In this document: positions 52,904 to 64,000 of the stretch, one piece after another
Layout of the letters: every line of letters starts with the position of its first letter
How positions within the stretch are numbered: position 1 is the first letter of the stretch
From: Capsaspora owczarzaki ATCC 30864
Lineage: Eukaryota; Opisthokonta; Filasterea
DNA length: 64,000 nt
Reading direction: 5' to 3'
Assembly (NCBI RefSeq): GCF_000151315.2
Contig: NW_011887296.1
Location: 1,352,561 to 1,416,560 of the forward strand
Position numbers and translations under genes: made by a program
Notes under the pieces: model-generated
What the model was told of the DNA's origin: nothing
The model's input: only the letters and a program-made list of their open reading frames with translations
Databases searched by the model: none

Positions 52904-53680
52904 ATGGGCCGCCCGATTCTCGCACAGCGCAAAGGCCGCAAGGGAGGTGTTTTCACCGCCCACACCAAGCACCGCAAGGGCGCTGCTCAGTTCCGCACCC
53001 TTGACTTTGCTGAGCGTCACGGCTACATCCGCGGCCTCGTCAAGGAAATCATCCACGACCCCGGCCGTGGTGCCCCCCTTGCTCGCGTCCACTTCCGCGA
53101 CCCCTACTGCTTCGCCAACCGCGAGGAGACCTTCATCGCCCCCGAGGGTCTCTACACTGGCCAGTTCATCAACTGCGGTCGCAAGGCTGCCCTTGCCATT
53201 GGCAACGTCCTGCCCATTGGCCAGCTCCCCGAGGGTACCGTCATCTGCAACGTTGAGGAGAAGACCGGCGACCGCGGCGGTCTTGCCCGCACCTCTGGCA
53301 ACTATGCCACCATCATGACCCACAACCCCGACGAGAACAAGACCCGCATCAAGCTCCCGTCTGGCTCCAAGAAGGTCCTCTCGTCAGACTGCCGTGCCAT
53401 GGTCGGCCTCGTTGCCGGTGGCCAGCGTATTGACAAGCCCCTCCTCAAGGCTGGCGCTGCTTACCACAAGTTCAAGGCGAAGCGCAACAACTGGCCCAAC
53501 GTTCGTGGTGTTGCTATGAACCCCGTTGAGCACCCCCACGGTGGTGGTAACCACCAGCACATCGGCAAGCCCGGTACCGTCCGTCGCGATTGCCCTCCCG
53601 GCCGAAAGGTCGGTCTCATTGCTGCCCGTCGCACTGGTCGCCTGCGTGGTGGAGCCAAGAGCAAGCTCGAGCTCGATTAA
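52904..53680 (+). CDS. RPL8: 60S ribosomal protein L8 (uL2)
   Basis: Intronless coding frame of 258 residues, the normal eukaryotic length. It opens [17 protein letters not shown] and carries the uL2 landmarks [36 protein letters not shown]-type [13 protein letters not shown], and the highly conserved [14 protein letters not shown] loop, whose His reaches towards the peptidyl transferase centre. It ends [10 protein letters not shown]. Codon choice is far more biased to C-ending codons (CGC, AAG, ACC, GCC) than in neighbouring genes, as expected for a highly expressed gene. The ATG is 10 bases after a TTTGCAG, suggesting a 5' UTR intron. Confidence 0.98.
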   Translation: MGRPILAQRKGRKGGVFTAHTKHRKGAAQFRTLDFAERHGYIRGLVKEIIHDPGRGAPLARVHFRDPYCFANREETFIAPEGLYTGQFINCGRKAALAIGNVLPIGQLPEGTVICNVEEKTGDRGGLARTSGNYATIMTHNPDENKTRIKLPSGSKKVLSSDCRAMVGLVAGGQRIDKPLLKAGAAYHKFKAKRNNWPNVRGVAMNPVEHPHGGGNHQHIGKPGTVRRDCPPGRKVGLIAARRTGRLRGGAKSKLELD

Positions 53681-53994
53681 AAGCGTTTGTCGTGTTGTTG
53701 CTCCTACAAGCCCTCTATCTGGCAAAACGCGTGGTTGGGTCGTTGTTTCTTTGTGCTTGCATTTGTTTTCCAAATGGAATATAGACGACCGCCATGTTGC
53801 TGTCCTTTTCTTACAATGACACCTTTTTTTTTTCCTTTGAAAGTTTTAAAGCTTGGGGAAACGAGGCTGCAGATCTGCGTGTGTGTGTGTGTGCGCGCTC
53901 TCTTTCTCCATGACAATGTCAGCACTACGACCAGTTCACTCTTCTTCTTTTTTCTTTTGTTCGTTTCCACCAAAGCACAAAACACTACAACAGC
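53681..53994. other. Short intergenic region between RPL8 and NUDC
   Basis: Carries the RPL8 3' UTR and the NUDC promoter/5' UTR, with a (GT)n run at 53880-53893 and T-rich stretches. No further feature is seen. Confidence 0.5.
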
Positions 53995-55154
53995 ATGGCA
54001 ATGCAAGATCGCATGGACGCGTTGCTGCTCTCGATTGCGCAGCAGCACGACGGCATCTCGTCGCTCCTGGACACGTTCTTTGGCTTTCTCGAGCGCAAGA
54101 CTGACTTTTTCACTGGCCAGGATGCCAAGGTCGGCGAGGCGACCGTCCTGAAGGCCCTTCGAACGGTGCAGAAGCGCGTCGAAACCAAGCAGCCGGCAGC
54201 CAGCAAGCCCAAGCCAGCCCCTGCTGCTGCTCCTGCTGCTGCTCCTGTTGCTGCGGCCACTGCAACGCCTGCCGCTGCGGCCACGACGACACGGCTGCCA
54301 GCGAACGCGCCATCTGGCTTGGTCGAGCTTCCCGACGATGAGCCAGTCACTGCGCCTGCTCCCGTTGCTGCCGCTGCATCTGCTGCTCCCGCTACTGCTG
54401 CAAGTGGATCTGTTACGTCTACGTCTACTCCAACTGCTGCCGCTGCTGCCGCGCCGGCAACGTCCGCCAATCCGTCGGCACCATCATCGACCTCGTCTGC
54501 GGCCAACGCTGACGAAGAGCCCCTCGAGGCTGGCAAGCAACGGCCAAACCCTGGCAATGGCGGGTCGACCGATGTGTACAACTGGGCTCAGTCGCTGGCG
54601 GATGTGGAAGTGCGCATCCCTCTCAAGGTCAGCTTTGCCGTCAAGTCGCGCGACATTGTGTGCGAGATTGGCAAGCGATCGTTCAAGCTGGGCCTGAAGA
54701 ACAAGCCGCCGATGGTCGAGGGTGAGCTCTTCAACGACATCAAGAAGGAGGATTCGTTCTGGAACATTGAGGATGGCAAGATGGTTGTGATTAGTCTTCA
54801 AAAGGTAGGTTTTTGTTTGCTGTCGAAGGAACGACGAGTAAGAGGCGGCGGAAAGGGCCTTGTCTCATTCATCTGGCATGCTCTGCTTCTGTGATGTAGA
54901 TCAACACGATGGAATGGTGGCCGTGCGTCATCAAGGGACACCAAGAGATCGACCTCAAGAAGGTGGAGCCCGAAAACTCAAAGCTGACCGATCTGGACGG
55001 CGACACGCGCGGAATGGTTGAAAAGATGATGTTTGACCAACGTCAGAAGGAGATGGGCTTGCCCACGTCCGACGAGATGAAAAAGCAAGAGACTCTCAAG
55101 CGATTCATGGAGCAACATCCCGAGATGGACTTTTCCAACGCCAAGTTCAACTGA
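53995..55154 (+). CDS. NUDC: Nuclear distribution protein NudC
   Basis: Two phase-0 exons, 53995-54804 and 54900-55154; 354 residues. The N-terminal helix ([20 protein letters not shown] then [14 protein letters not shown]) matches the NudC N-terminal domain. A long Ala/Pro/Thr linker follows, then the CS (p23-like) domain at about 198-290: [54 protein letters not shown] and, across the intron, [10 protein letters not shown]. The C-terminus has the family end block ([20 protein letters not shown]...MDFSNAKF). NudC is a co-chaperone acting with Hsp90 and LIS1/dynein in nuclear movement and mitosis. The linker is longer and more repetitive than in animals. Confidence 0.96.
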
Positions 55155-55609
55155 AGCGAAATGCGAATTGTGGATGCGCCCACCGAAAAGGCCCTGTCGC
55201 GGTGATTCAACTCATCGATGCTCAAATCACCTTGTACTTTTTTTTGTTTCTCACAAACTGTTGTCGTACTTTATCATCACGAACAAAAACAACCTGTTCA
55301 AAAACAAACTCCACAGTGCTGCTTGTGTCCCCAACTTCCCATCACCACCGCAACCACCACTAGAGCTAATGTGTCTATTGCTCGACAATGACAACAGGAT
55401 CTGCATGACACGTCGAATGAGCAGCAGCAGCACTTCCTTCATCTCATGTTCAAGCACTTTCAACAGTGTTTAACTTCTACAGTAATCCACCACCACCACC
55501 CCCATCCCATAGTTATTTTTTTCACTCTTTTATCTTTTTCTTTCATCTTCTTCTTTTGTGTACATCAAACCAGCTCTGAGCCGTGCATCCATCCATCCAG
55601 TTGTCGTTG
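55155..55609. other. Intergenic, no gene seen
   Basis: Between the NUDC stop and the next start. It holds CA-rich and T-rich leader-like sequence and a CCACCACCACC stretch near 55488-55500. No convincing frame. Confidence 0.5.
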
Positions 55610-58600
55610 ATGGATTCAGCATCAGCGCCGCTCAAGTCGACCGCGACGCCGCCCGTCGTCACTCCGCAGCAAGCCAAGCTCCCTGGTGTCCGCAACCTCC
55701 GCAGCAAGTTCGAATCGGGCTCCGGCTCGGACGCTGCCGGCGCTGGCTCTGGCTCTGGCTCCAGTGCGTCTGCCTCCAATGCGTCGACGCCGTCCTCAAT
55801 CAGTCGGCCCGACTCCCCAGCGGGCGGTGGCCCATCGAGCTCGGCGTCAGACGCACCATTGCAGCGTGGACGCGTTCGCTGTGAGTCCCCTCGTTCGGTT
55901 CGGTTCGATGAGCTTTTTGACCGTTGTTAAAATTGAAGGCGAAAACCAAGGGGGTAGAAAAACAAAGAAAAGGATGAACTTTCGTATCGCATTTCATTTT
56001 CGTTTTTACCGCGTTTAATTCGCATACTAAACGGTCGATCCTGTTTCATTTCCGTTCATTCGTTGTACTTTCACTGACCGTCCTGTCTTGGGATTGTACA
56101 GCCGCGTCTGGCACAGTCAACCCCGTGACTGGACTCTACTCGTCGGGATCGCTCCAAGCGCTGCTCGCTCAGGATGCCGCGGCTGCCAACTCAGAGGCAA
56201 ACCCCTCTGCTCAGCCGAGCGCGGCCTCACCCTCAAAACCACCCCTGCCGGTTGCGCCAGTGTCGTCACCATCGATGCTCGGGAGGTCCCAGTCGGGTCG
56301 CATCGGGTCGCCGGCTGCACCTGGGTTGGCGCGACCTGCGATGCCGTCGTCACCCAAGCCAACGCCTCAATTTGGCTCCAAACCAAGCACGCTGGCTCGC
56401 ACCGGCAGCAGCACCGCCGTGCCTACTATTCCGAGTGCAACAGGCACATCTAGTACATCGAGCCCTTCGAGTGCAGTCGCCTCGTCGGAGGGATCAAGCG
56501 CACCTCGTCCAGCCGCCGCGGCCAGTCCCAGTCATGCTCCAGCTGCAGTTGTCGCCGCTCCCCAGGAGAAACCGGAGGCAAAGCCTTTGGCGCCAACCTC
56601 GGACTCTACACATGCGACCTTTGTCTCGCGCATCAATCAAAATAACGCGCTCTACAGCGACGCCGAACGTGAAATCATGGCGGCTCTCGATATGTTTGAT
56701 ACCAAGCCTACTCCTCCTGCTGCGTCTCCGACGCCGATCGTTCCTGCGGTCGCTACTCTAGCGTCGAGCGCGGCCATGGAGGTGGCCCCCATCTCTGCTC
56801 CTGAATCGGTCGCAACCGCCCCGACCGTGTCCGAGCCTGTTGCTGTGAGCGTTGTCGCTGAGACACCCGTTGCAGACTCTCAAGCCTCAGCAAAACCAGC
56901 TGCAGTCGAGGACATTGCAACCACTGCTGCTCTGGGAGATATTTTGGCCAGCGTTGAAATGTTCCTTGCAACCCACACGCCACCAGCAACGGCCGCCGCA
57001 TCCCCCGCTACTACAACCACCACCACTGCGCCGCAACCTGCATCATCTGTCAGCACTGCGCCACCACCTGCGACTGTCAGTCCCACTCCGCAGTCACAGA
57101 TGGCAGTCGCTGTCAAAATTGCTGCGCTCGAACCTGCCGTTGCCGTCATGTCGCCGCCTGCACAGACCGCCACCCGTACGGAGGTTACCACCACTCAGTC
57201 CGGAATCTCGTCGGTTGCGGTGGCAACGGCTACACTGCGAGCGGCTGCGACTCCTGCAGCACCTATTCCCAACTCGGTCCCCGCTGCACTTCCCAAGGCC
57301 GTCGCTGGCTCATCCACACTAGCTCGCCAACCCTCCAAGATTGTGCGAGCTTTGACGCCAGCTGCGCTGCGTAGCGAGCTGCTTCACGTGGCGACTTGTC
57401 AATCTCAGCAGGCCGCGCATCAAGCATTTGCTGCACTGGGAACCAAGAGCGTGGATCAAGAGTTTTCCGCGGTGCAACCGCTGTTTCCCAGCTCGTCGTT
57501 GTATACAGCCACGTTGCAGCAGAATAAGCAACCAGCTTTGCTTCATCGTATTGCGATTGGGCTTCTTTCTCCGAGTCAAGGGTCGCTTCTCGCTGAAGAT
57601 CTTGCTCGGTATCGCAGGTGAGAATGCTGCTCTGAAAATGTTCTTTCGACATGCTGGCTCCTCGACCACTTTTTTTTGCCACCATGGTGTTCTTGGTTCT
57701 CTGATTTTGCCTCTTGCCTTTTGCCATTTCTCGTCTGACTCACTTCTGGTTGCCTACTACTCCATTGCAGTTTCCACCACTATGCCCTAGCTCCAATTTC
57801 GGATGCCTTTTTTGATCAAGCAAACAACGATTTAATTCTAGTGTCGACCCCAGTGTTCGCTGAAACACTCGAAGCCTGGCTCAGCGCGCCGGCAAACCGC
57901 ACGGACATGTTGCAGCTCAAATCGATCGTGTATCAGTTGCTGCAAGGCTTGTCGTCTCTGCACGAGCGCAGTACCAGTTTTGGCTGCTTCACTGCTGCAC
58001 ACGTGCGCCTCGGTACGCAAAAGGACCCCTCTGGCAGCATCCCCGCTTTGCTTGCTGCTCGAATGCCAGTACTGTGGGGAATTGCCTTGGGCGATCAGCT
58101 GGGGTCTTTGCGCACGTGCCAGGCTCAACATTTCGTCGTCCCGCCAGAAGTGGAAAAGTTTGAGCGGCTTTCGGGAGACCCCTGGTACGCAACTGCTTAT
58201 GCGGCCGACGCCTGGTGCCTCGGTGCGCTTTTGCATGTTGCCGTTTTCCAGACCACACCCGTGTTTGATGGGGACAGTCAGCTGCCAACACTTCCGCGCC
58301 AGAAAGGCGGCGACCCCCAATTGCGCAGTCTCATTCGGGCTCTGCTGCACAAGGATGTCTGGAAGCGCTTGTCCTGTCGCGCCGCGCTCGTCCACGGCTA
58401 CTTTGTGGATGATGAATCTCTAGGCACTGATTTGGAGGAGGAAAAGCCAAGCAGCAGCAGCAGCAGCGGCAGCAGCAGCAGTCACGTATCCGGTGGGAAT
58501 GGTGGCAATGGCACGCTCGCCAACCCGCTTCTCAATAAGGCCAAAACGGCCACTGGCCCAGCAGGCTCTGCACCGTCTTCCCCGATCAAAGCCAAGGGAA

Positions 58601-59886
58601 CACTTGCGCGGTCCAACAGCAGTCTGTCGCGCAATGTCCTCCCGAGCGCGATGGCGGCCGCGCAACACCATTTAGCGATTGGCGACCAGGGCTCGAGCGC
58701 AGGGCTCTGGATGGAGCGCCTGTATGTCCGCTCCTTTGCCGAAAAGGGCGTGTCTCGTACCACCTTGGTGGTGGATGTCAAGTACCAAGAGTCCATCCCC
58801 CACTTTCCGCAGTCCACGCACTGGTCGCCGTCCGAGCGCCTCATTCGAACCACTTTAACGTGCTTTGCCTCGTTGTTTGAGGCGGACCTTGCCAAGAAAC
58901 TTGTCTTCCGGGTGGATCGCAAGCTCTTGCTGTCGTCTGAAGAGTTTTATCCCATCTTGTTTGGTCTGATTATGCAGTGTGCAACGGCGCAATCCGTGTC
59001 GCGATCAGCCCACCAATCAACCATTTCGAGCACCGACTCCTCTCACCGGTCGCTGCGCTTGTTTGAATGGGCATCGACAGTCGCTGACCAAGACGTGACA
59101 TTGCTTCCTGTGCCTACGGGGCTGGAGATCCGCTTTGGTACCCCCGCGGGAGCCACGCCGGATGCGCTGATTGAAACACATGAGGCCTTTGGTCGATTGT
59201 TGATCAAGTGCGTTTTGGACGGCTGTCGTGTCACGTTGCCATTATCGTCCGCCGTATTCAAGTTCCTCCTGAATGCACCAGCTGCCACTCGCGACATTGC
59301 CAGCTACACTGGCAAGCTCACACTCGACGACATGACGACATCGGGCTTGGGCGAGGAGGCGCGCGAGCTTGTTCAAGCGTTGATTGACAGTCGTCGTCCC
59401 GAGCTCGAGGCTCTTCGACGTGGCTTTGCCATCTCGAACGTTTTCCATCACTTGACGAGTCTATCCAGCTTTGAGCTGCAGTCCCTGTGCTGCGGCGTGA
59501 GTGACTCTGTCGAGGACTTGCGCGCTTGGCTGAGCAACCATTTGGACTTTGTTGGCTTTGAAGCGTCCAGCCATAGTCCTGCCTGGCTCAAGCACACGGT
59601 GCTGCATCGAATGGACGGGCGGTCGATTCGTCGATTGCTGTATCTGTGCACGGGCCAGTGCGGCATCTACTTGCTTCGCCTCGCCAAACAGCCCGTCGAA
59701 GGCGAGCTTCCCGCAATCGAGTCTGGCACGTTGGAGACGCGCATTGTCGTCTCACCTGCGCCAGCTGGCCTCAGCTATCCACGCCTTTTGTTCAAGCTCC
59801 AGCGAATCGAACTGGGTTTGTTCGATACCAAAGACCAGCTCGGCAAGGAGTTTGTTGAGGCGCTTCGTGTGGCCCATCAAAGCTAA
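55610..59886 (+). CDS. Degenerate kinase-like domain fused to degenerate HECT domain
   Basis: Three in-phase exons, 55610-55880, 56102-57617 and 57771-59886; 1300 residues. Residues 1 to about 570 are Ser/Ala/Pro-rich. About 590-810 keep the outline of a kinase C-lobe: QLLQGLSSLHERS in place of the catalytic loop, AADAWCLGALLHVAVF (the D-x-W-x-x-G helix), and ALLHKDVWKRLSCRAALVHGYF (the closing Arg block). HRD and DFG are absent, so it should be inactive. After a Ser/Gly linker, about 900-1300 follow the HECT plan: LVVDVKYQES, HEAFGRLLIKCVLDGCRVTL, RRGFAISNVFHHLTSLSSFE, and RRLLYLCTGQCGI. At the place of the catalytic Cys (usually T-C-F-N) the sequence reads YPRLLFKL, so ubiquitin transfer is probably lost. 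Both assignments are from motif pattern only. Confidence 0.75.
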
Positions 59887-60341
59887 CGCAAGAGGGGTGG
59901 TCAAGTATTTGTTTTCCGACCAGGGGGTTCTTGTACCCGATGCTTTTTCATCACCTGTCGCAAGGACGACTAGCGAGTGATTGTGTGAAGTGTTTTAAGT
60001 GTTTTTGTCAATGTGCAATTGTTTTATTTCTATCTGTTCGCAAATGTACGTTCGTTTGAGGCTTTTAACTTGACCCTCGATTCAGTGAGCTTTGTGTTGA
60101 AGTAGCAGTCTGGTTGTGGCAAAAGTGCAGGTGCAGAAGCGTCAAAGTATCCAAGTGGCGTGAATTTTCACGAACGAAGTTTGGCCACCACTGCTGCTAC
60201 AACAGTGGTCGTGGCACTCTCCTCCCGCGATAGAACGGTGTGAAATATTATTTTAATTGCATTTTAGTTATGTGAGTGAAGGTAATACGCTGGTAGTAGG
60301 CATGGGCTAGGGTCGACGGGATGCGAGAAAATCATTGTTGC
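59887..60341. other. Region between the pseudo-HECT gene and the retroelement, may include its 3' LTR
   Basis: AT-rich, with no coding frame. If the purine-rich tract at 60343-60358 (complement) is the polypurine tract, the 3' LTR would start at 60342 with TGCAACAATG on the complement and lie in this region. Its far end and the target duplication were not identified. Confidence 0.4.
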
Positions 60342-60489
60342 ATCTCCTCTTCTCCCTGTCATATTTTCCTCGTTTCTTTGATGAACAAACTCAACTAAAG
60401 CGGTGCTTGCAATTGTGAGGCGTTTAGACTGTTAAGGCAGCGCTTAATTTTTTGCCTGCGGGAAATTGGGCAAAGTCAAAATGCGAAAC

Positions 60490-60830
60490 TCAACGCCGAG
60501 TCTTCTTAGCAAAGAACGACCCAGTCGGGACCGCAGAGCCTGCGGGTCCTGACACTCTACCCCCTCCCGGTCCTCCCCGCGGAGAAGAGTGTGACGGGCC
60601 CACCGGTGAGGACCCAGGACGCGACGTCGGCAACGCCGATGCCGACTTGACAAATGGACTTGCTGCGGGACTTGCAGCAGCTGTAGGCGGGGTTGCCACG
60701 GAACGCGCAGCAACTGCAGGTGGGGTTGCCACTGAACGCGTAGCAACGGGTGTCGCACTAGCTTGAGGTGGAGCTTGGCCAGCTGGGGTAGCGGGCGTGC
60801 GACTAGCCGTGGGTTGAACATGATTCGCCT
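60490..60830 (-). pseudogene. Pro/Ala/Thr-rich C-terminal tail of Pol
   Basis: A frame different from that of the chromodomain remainder codes a repeat of SVATPPxAAA type and ends with FFAKKTRR at the TGA 60490-60492. It starts where the chromodomain frame loses sense near 60820, so another frameshift probably separates them. It may instead be an unrelated low-complexity frame. Confidence 0.45.
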
Positions 60831-60976
60831 GGACCGACGGCGATCCATTCGTGAAACTCCTCTCGCGTAGGCTGTGGCAGAGAAGGTTCGGCTAGATGGA
60901 ATAAACGAACGGCCCTGGGGAAGCGAGCCCACACATCTTTGGCCGGCTCCCAAGTATCTTCACGAGCAGTGGTGTG

Positions 60977-62050
60977 CTACCCTCGGATGCGATAGTACAT
61001 AATCTCGCTGTGACGAGTCGAATCAATCACCGCCTCGACTCGATGTCGAACTGTTCCGTCCCAGTCCTTGACAGGAGGCAGGACCCGCCGAATCCGACCT
61101 TCAACGTCATCAGCGACAAACAATTCCAAGACAGATACATGGAAGGTGCGGGACTTGCTGGATGCTTCACCTAGATCCAGCTCAAAGGCACGCTCATTGA
61201 TCTGCTTCACGACCTTGAAGGGACCATCGCGTACGTACGCCAACTTGGCATACGGTTGTTCGGCCGTCTGACTGCGACGCAGAACTGTGACTAGGCTGCC
61301 CACCGTGATCGGAGGTGCTGCCTTGTGGTGTCGATCATAGAACTTGGCTGCGGACATGTTTGCTCGGTGAATATTCGCTCTCAACGAGAAACGCAGTGCC
61401 TTGAGTTCCTCCACGCGATCAGCTGCCGTTTGAGGTGCCTTCGGCGACTTGAAGTTAATCTCATCCATTTCCGGCTGAAACCCGTACATGGCCATGAACG
61501 GACTGCACTGGATCGCCGCGTGCACCGTGTTGTTGTACGTGAACTCGCACAACCAGAGGAGTCTTGACCAATCCTCGGCTTCACCGACGTACGCTCGCAG
61601 GTATGACTCCAGCGCTTGATTCACCCGTTCCACAAGACCGTTTCCTTGTGGATGATACGCGCTAGAGTAGGAGAGGTCGATGTCCATCGCCTTCCATAGC
61701 TTCTTCCAGAACTTTGCAATGAACTGAGGTCCGTGATCAGACAAGACACGAACCGGAACGCCGTGCAGCTTCACGACATTCTCCAGGAACAACTGAGCCG
61801 ATTCCTCCGCCGTGACAGACTTTGTCGTCGGAATGAAATGTGCAACTCGAGTCAGTCGATCGATGCAGACCATGACTGCGTTAAACCCTTGAGAATCTGG
61901 CAATCCGGTCACAAAGTCGATGGACCAGTCGCCGAAAGGCTTGTCTGCGGCCTCATTAGGAGTCAAGAGACCGTATGGTACGTGCCTCGCATGCTTCACC
62001 ATCTGGCAAACTGGGCAAGTGTGGACGTACTGCTCCACGTACTTTCTCAT
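60977..62050 (-). pseudogene. Integrase portion of the element, ending at a stop in the chromodomain
   Basis: Starts within the zinc-binding N-terminal domain (HTCPVCQ) and contains the DDE core: the first Asp in WSIDFVTGLPD, the second in LSDHGPQF, and the Glu in AYHPQGNGLVERV. The GPF-type C-terminal module follows (DGPFKVVKQI). The chromodomain begins at VEAVIDSTRHSEIMYYRIRG and is cut by TAG at 60977-60979. The same frame continues beyond the stop with DTWEPAKDVW, the rest of the chromodomain, so the break is a point change, not a natural end. Confidence 0.88.
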
Positions 62051-62076
62051 TCCAGGCCAGACAAAGTCGCGTTGGA

Positions 62077-63294
62077 CTAACAGTCCTCAAGTGTCTTTCG
62101 GTTCCCGCAGTGACGTGCTGTCGCTGCGTCATGGCGGTATCGCAGGATCTGTGGACGTAAATGTTCTGGGACGAACACTCGGTCCTCGCGCTTGATGAGA
62201 CCGTCGTGAAGTTGGTATCGTTTGGAGGATAGAAGCTCTACTCCTTCTTCTTCCCCCTCGGCCACCGCCTTCTGCAAAGCCTCGCGAATGGCAGTAGGCG
62301 TCATGACCGTAGGCGCGCTCGGCAGAGTCGCCCCGGGCGAGAAAACGAAATCTTCGCTCTGCTCGTCATCGGCCTCGCCAGCGACTGGAGCCACCAACAA
62401 CTCGGGGTCCAACACCCGGCCCTTAAGCTTCTCCTTCGGCCCAGCTCCCGACGCCGAACGGGACATCGCATCCGCCGCACCGTTCTTGGAGCCCTCCAGA
62501 TGCTTGATGACCAGATCGAACTCGCCCAGCATCTCGCACCACCGAGCCTCGCGCGCCGTCAGCTCCCGCGTCTCCGTAAACCACTGCAAATTCCTGTGGT
62601 CCGACCAAACGGTGATCTTGCCAGAACCGCAAACGTAATGTCGCCACTCGCGGAGACACTCCAGGATAGCCAGCAGCTCCTTGTCGTAGACCGAGTAGTT
62701 GATCTCTGGCTTCGTGAACACGCGCGAGTAGTAGGCGACCGGGTGCAGACCGTCGCCGGACTCCGACCTCTGCATCAGCACACCACCCAACGCGAGATCT
62801 GACGCATCCGAGAAAATCTCAAACGGCCGCGACGTGTCGGGGTACGCCAGCACCGGCGCCTGGACGAGCGCCTGCTGGATCGCGCGGAACGACTTCTCGC
62901 ACTCTGCCGACCAGACGAATGGGACATTCTTCCGCGTCAGCATCGTCATCGGGCGCGCCAGCTCGGCATAGTTCGGCACATGACGCCTCATGAAGGACGC
63001 GAGGCCGTTGACCTCACGCACACCAGTCGCGTCCGTCGGCGGCTTCCAGTTGAGGACCGCCTGCACCTTGCGAGGATCCACCGCCACTCCGGCTTCGCTG
63101 ACCCGCCGCCCCAAGAAGTCGACACTCGACGTGCCAAACACGCACTTCTTCAAGGAGACGTACAGGTCAAACTCCCTCAGCCGAGCCAGCATCTGCTTCA
63201 CGTGGAGCTCGTGCTCCTCCGGCGTCTTGGAGAACACAATAATGTCGTCAAAGTACCCTCCAGCGAAAGCGGAGAGCGGGCCCATGACCCTCAT
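62077..63294 (-). pseudogene. Reverse transcriptase C-terminal part and RNase H
   Basis: Includes the RT catalytic YFDD motif (GYFDDIIVFSK), the thumb region, and an RNase H domain (FEIFSDASDLALGGVL, YDKELLAILE, WSDHRNLQWF, AADAMSR) with its acidic residues. The frame then enters the integrase N-terminal region and stops at 62077-62079, where the reading continues in another frame. Confidence 0.88.
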
Positions 63295-64000
63295 TAATCA
63301 GACGCTGGAACATCGCCGGCGCGTTGACCAACCCGAAACACATGACCCTGTGTTGGTACAGCTTGCCGTCGCACGGGAACGCCGTGTATTTCTCACTGTC
63401 GGCGCTCAATCTCACTTGCCAGAACGCGCTCGTGAGATCAAACTTGCTGAAAATTTTCGCGCCCTTCAGCTTGTCAATCAGCGCCAAGGCATCAGGCGAC
63501 GGGTACCGATCCCTGATCGTCGCCTCATTCAGACGCCGGGAGTCCATACAGACGCGCCAGCCATCACCCTTCTTGACGAACATGGGCTGGGAGCAGAACG
63601 CGGACTCGGACTCCACAATCATGCCAGTCTTCAGGCCGTCCTCCACGTACTTCCTCAGAGCTTCCTCCTTGCTACGGCCAAACTTGCGGTTCGGGTCGCA
63701 CCTGAGCTGCTTGGACGGGTCAATACGGATCACCGCATCAAAACCAGGTCGGCTCACGGGCAACTTCTTGGGTCCGCTCGGCTCAAAACGATCAGCGAAC
63801 TCTGCGTACGCCTCGGGCAGAACCACCTCCAGCGCATCGGCCGCCGCGACCAAGCGCACAAACATACGCCGCTTCTGTCGCTTCCGACGTCGCCGGAACG
63901 CCACCACTGACGACGGCAACCTCGCCTCCGACGCTTCCCGCTGGATCGCCACCGGCGCTGGCTTGGTCCCTGTCACCACCGGCTTCGCCTCTTCCGCTGC
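63288..64000 (-). pseudogene. Reverse transcriptase N-terminal part, open to window edge
   Basis: The frame is open from the right edge to the shift in the CCC run at 63288-63290. It carries the RT fingers/palm motifs KKGDGWRVCMDSRRLN, IFSKFDLTSAFWQVRL and FGLVNAPAMFQRLI. Upstream lies a basic stretch (RRRRKRQKRRMF) that may link to protease. Confidence 0.85.

Larger units (their letters stand above)
60342..64000 (-). mobile_element. Ty3/gypsy LTR retrotransposon, chromovirus type, truncated by the window and decayed
   Basis: Transcribed from the complement and running off the right edge. From right to left: reverse transcriptase, RNase H, integrase, remains of a chromodomain, and a Pro/Ala/Thr-rich tail ending at 60490. 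The RT-RH-IN order defines Ty3/gypsy; an integrase C-terminal chromodomain defines chromoviruses. Protease and Gag would lie beyond 64000. The coding region is broken at 63288-63290 (one-base shift), near 62080-62095 (frame change), at 60977-60979 (in-frame TAG) and probably near 60820. A purine-rich tract at 60343-60358 is a candidate polypurine tract. This copy could not make a full Pol protein. Confidence 0.9.

Noticed and set aside
62990-63910. 306-residue plus-strand frame over the retroelement
   Set aside because: It is the shadow of reverse transcriptase, whose motifs are unmistakable on the complement.

Overview
This is a eukaryotic window, most likely from a unicellular relative of animals (a filasterean such as Capsaspora). 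That placement is inference. It rests on animal-type genes (an LRR receptor tyrosine kinase, a CDIN1/C15orf41 homologue, CHORDC1, NUDC, USB1, PSMA4, RPL8), short introns of about 60-150 bases with GTRAGT-like donors, intron-poor GC-rich exons full of Ser/Ala/Pro low complexity, A/T homopolymers between genes, and a chromodomain-bearing Ty3/gypsy element.

Layout. 1-4330 (+): 3' part of a Rho regulator with DH-PH-RA-RhoGAP order. 4600-6626 (+): UBL-WLM-PUB protease of the Wss1 type. 6814-11334 (-): Ser/Thr kinase fused to a START domain. 12032-12766 (-): LRAT-like NC-H-F acyltransferase/hydrolase with membrane tail. 13869-14898 (-): UPF0047/YjbQ protein in eight exons. 15148-18868 (-): large DUF1765-like protein. 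20631-24868 (-): LRR receptor tyrosine kinase in twelve exons, seven of them exactly 72 bases, one LRR each. 25995-27505 (+): CHORD-CS protein. 27836-28353 (+) and 28894-29325 (-): two small unidentified genes. 30528-32769 (+): membrane protein without kinase but with about 15 tyrosine motifs in its tail. 33068-34573 (-): RS/RD-rich SCI1-like protein. 35457-39275 (+) and 41609-43618 (+): two ankyrin proteins on either side of USB1 (40057-41373, -). 43695-45361 (+): CDIN1. 45613-45946 (+): small one-TM protein. 46208-47667 (-): proteasome alpha PSMA4. 48657-51601 (+): secreted alpha/beta hydrolase. 52904-53680 (+): RPL8. 53995-55154 (+): NUDC. 55610-59886 (+): degenerate kinase plus degenerate HECT fusion. 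60342-64000 (-): decayed Ty3/gypsy chromovirus running off the window.

How the genes relate. There are no operons; each gene is its own unit. Several fall into shared themes. Phosphotyrosine signalling: the LRR-RTK and, 6 kb away, a non-kinase receptor whose tail looks like a docking substrate. Ubiquitin/proteasome: Wss1-like protease, pseudo-HECT, PSMA4. Chaperone/CS-domain proteins: CHORDC1, NUDC. RNA: USB1, SCI1-like, RPL8. Exon models were built by hand by matching GT/AG sites to reading phase; those marked uncertain at the 5' end (LRAT-like gene, non-kinase receptor, PSMA4, hydrolase) need transcript data.
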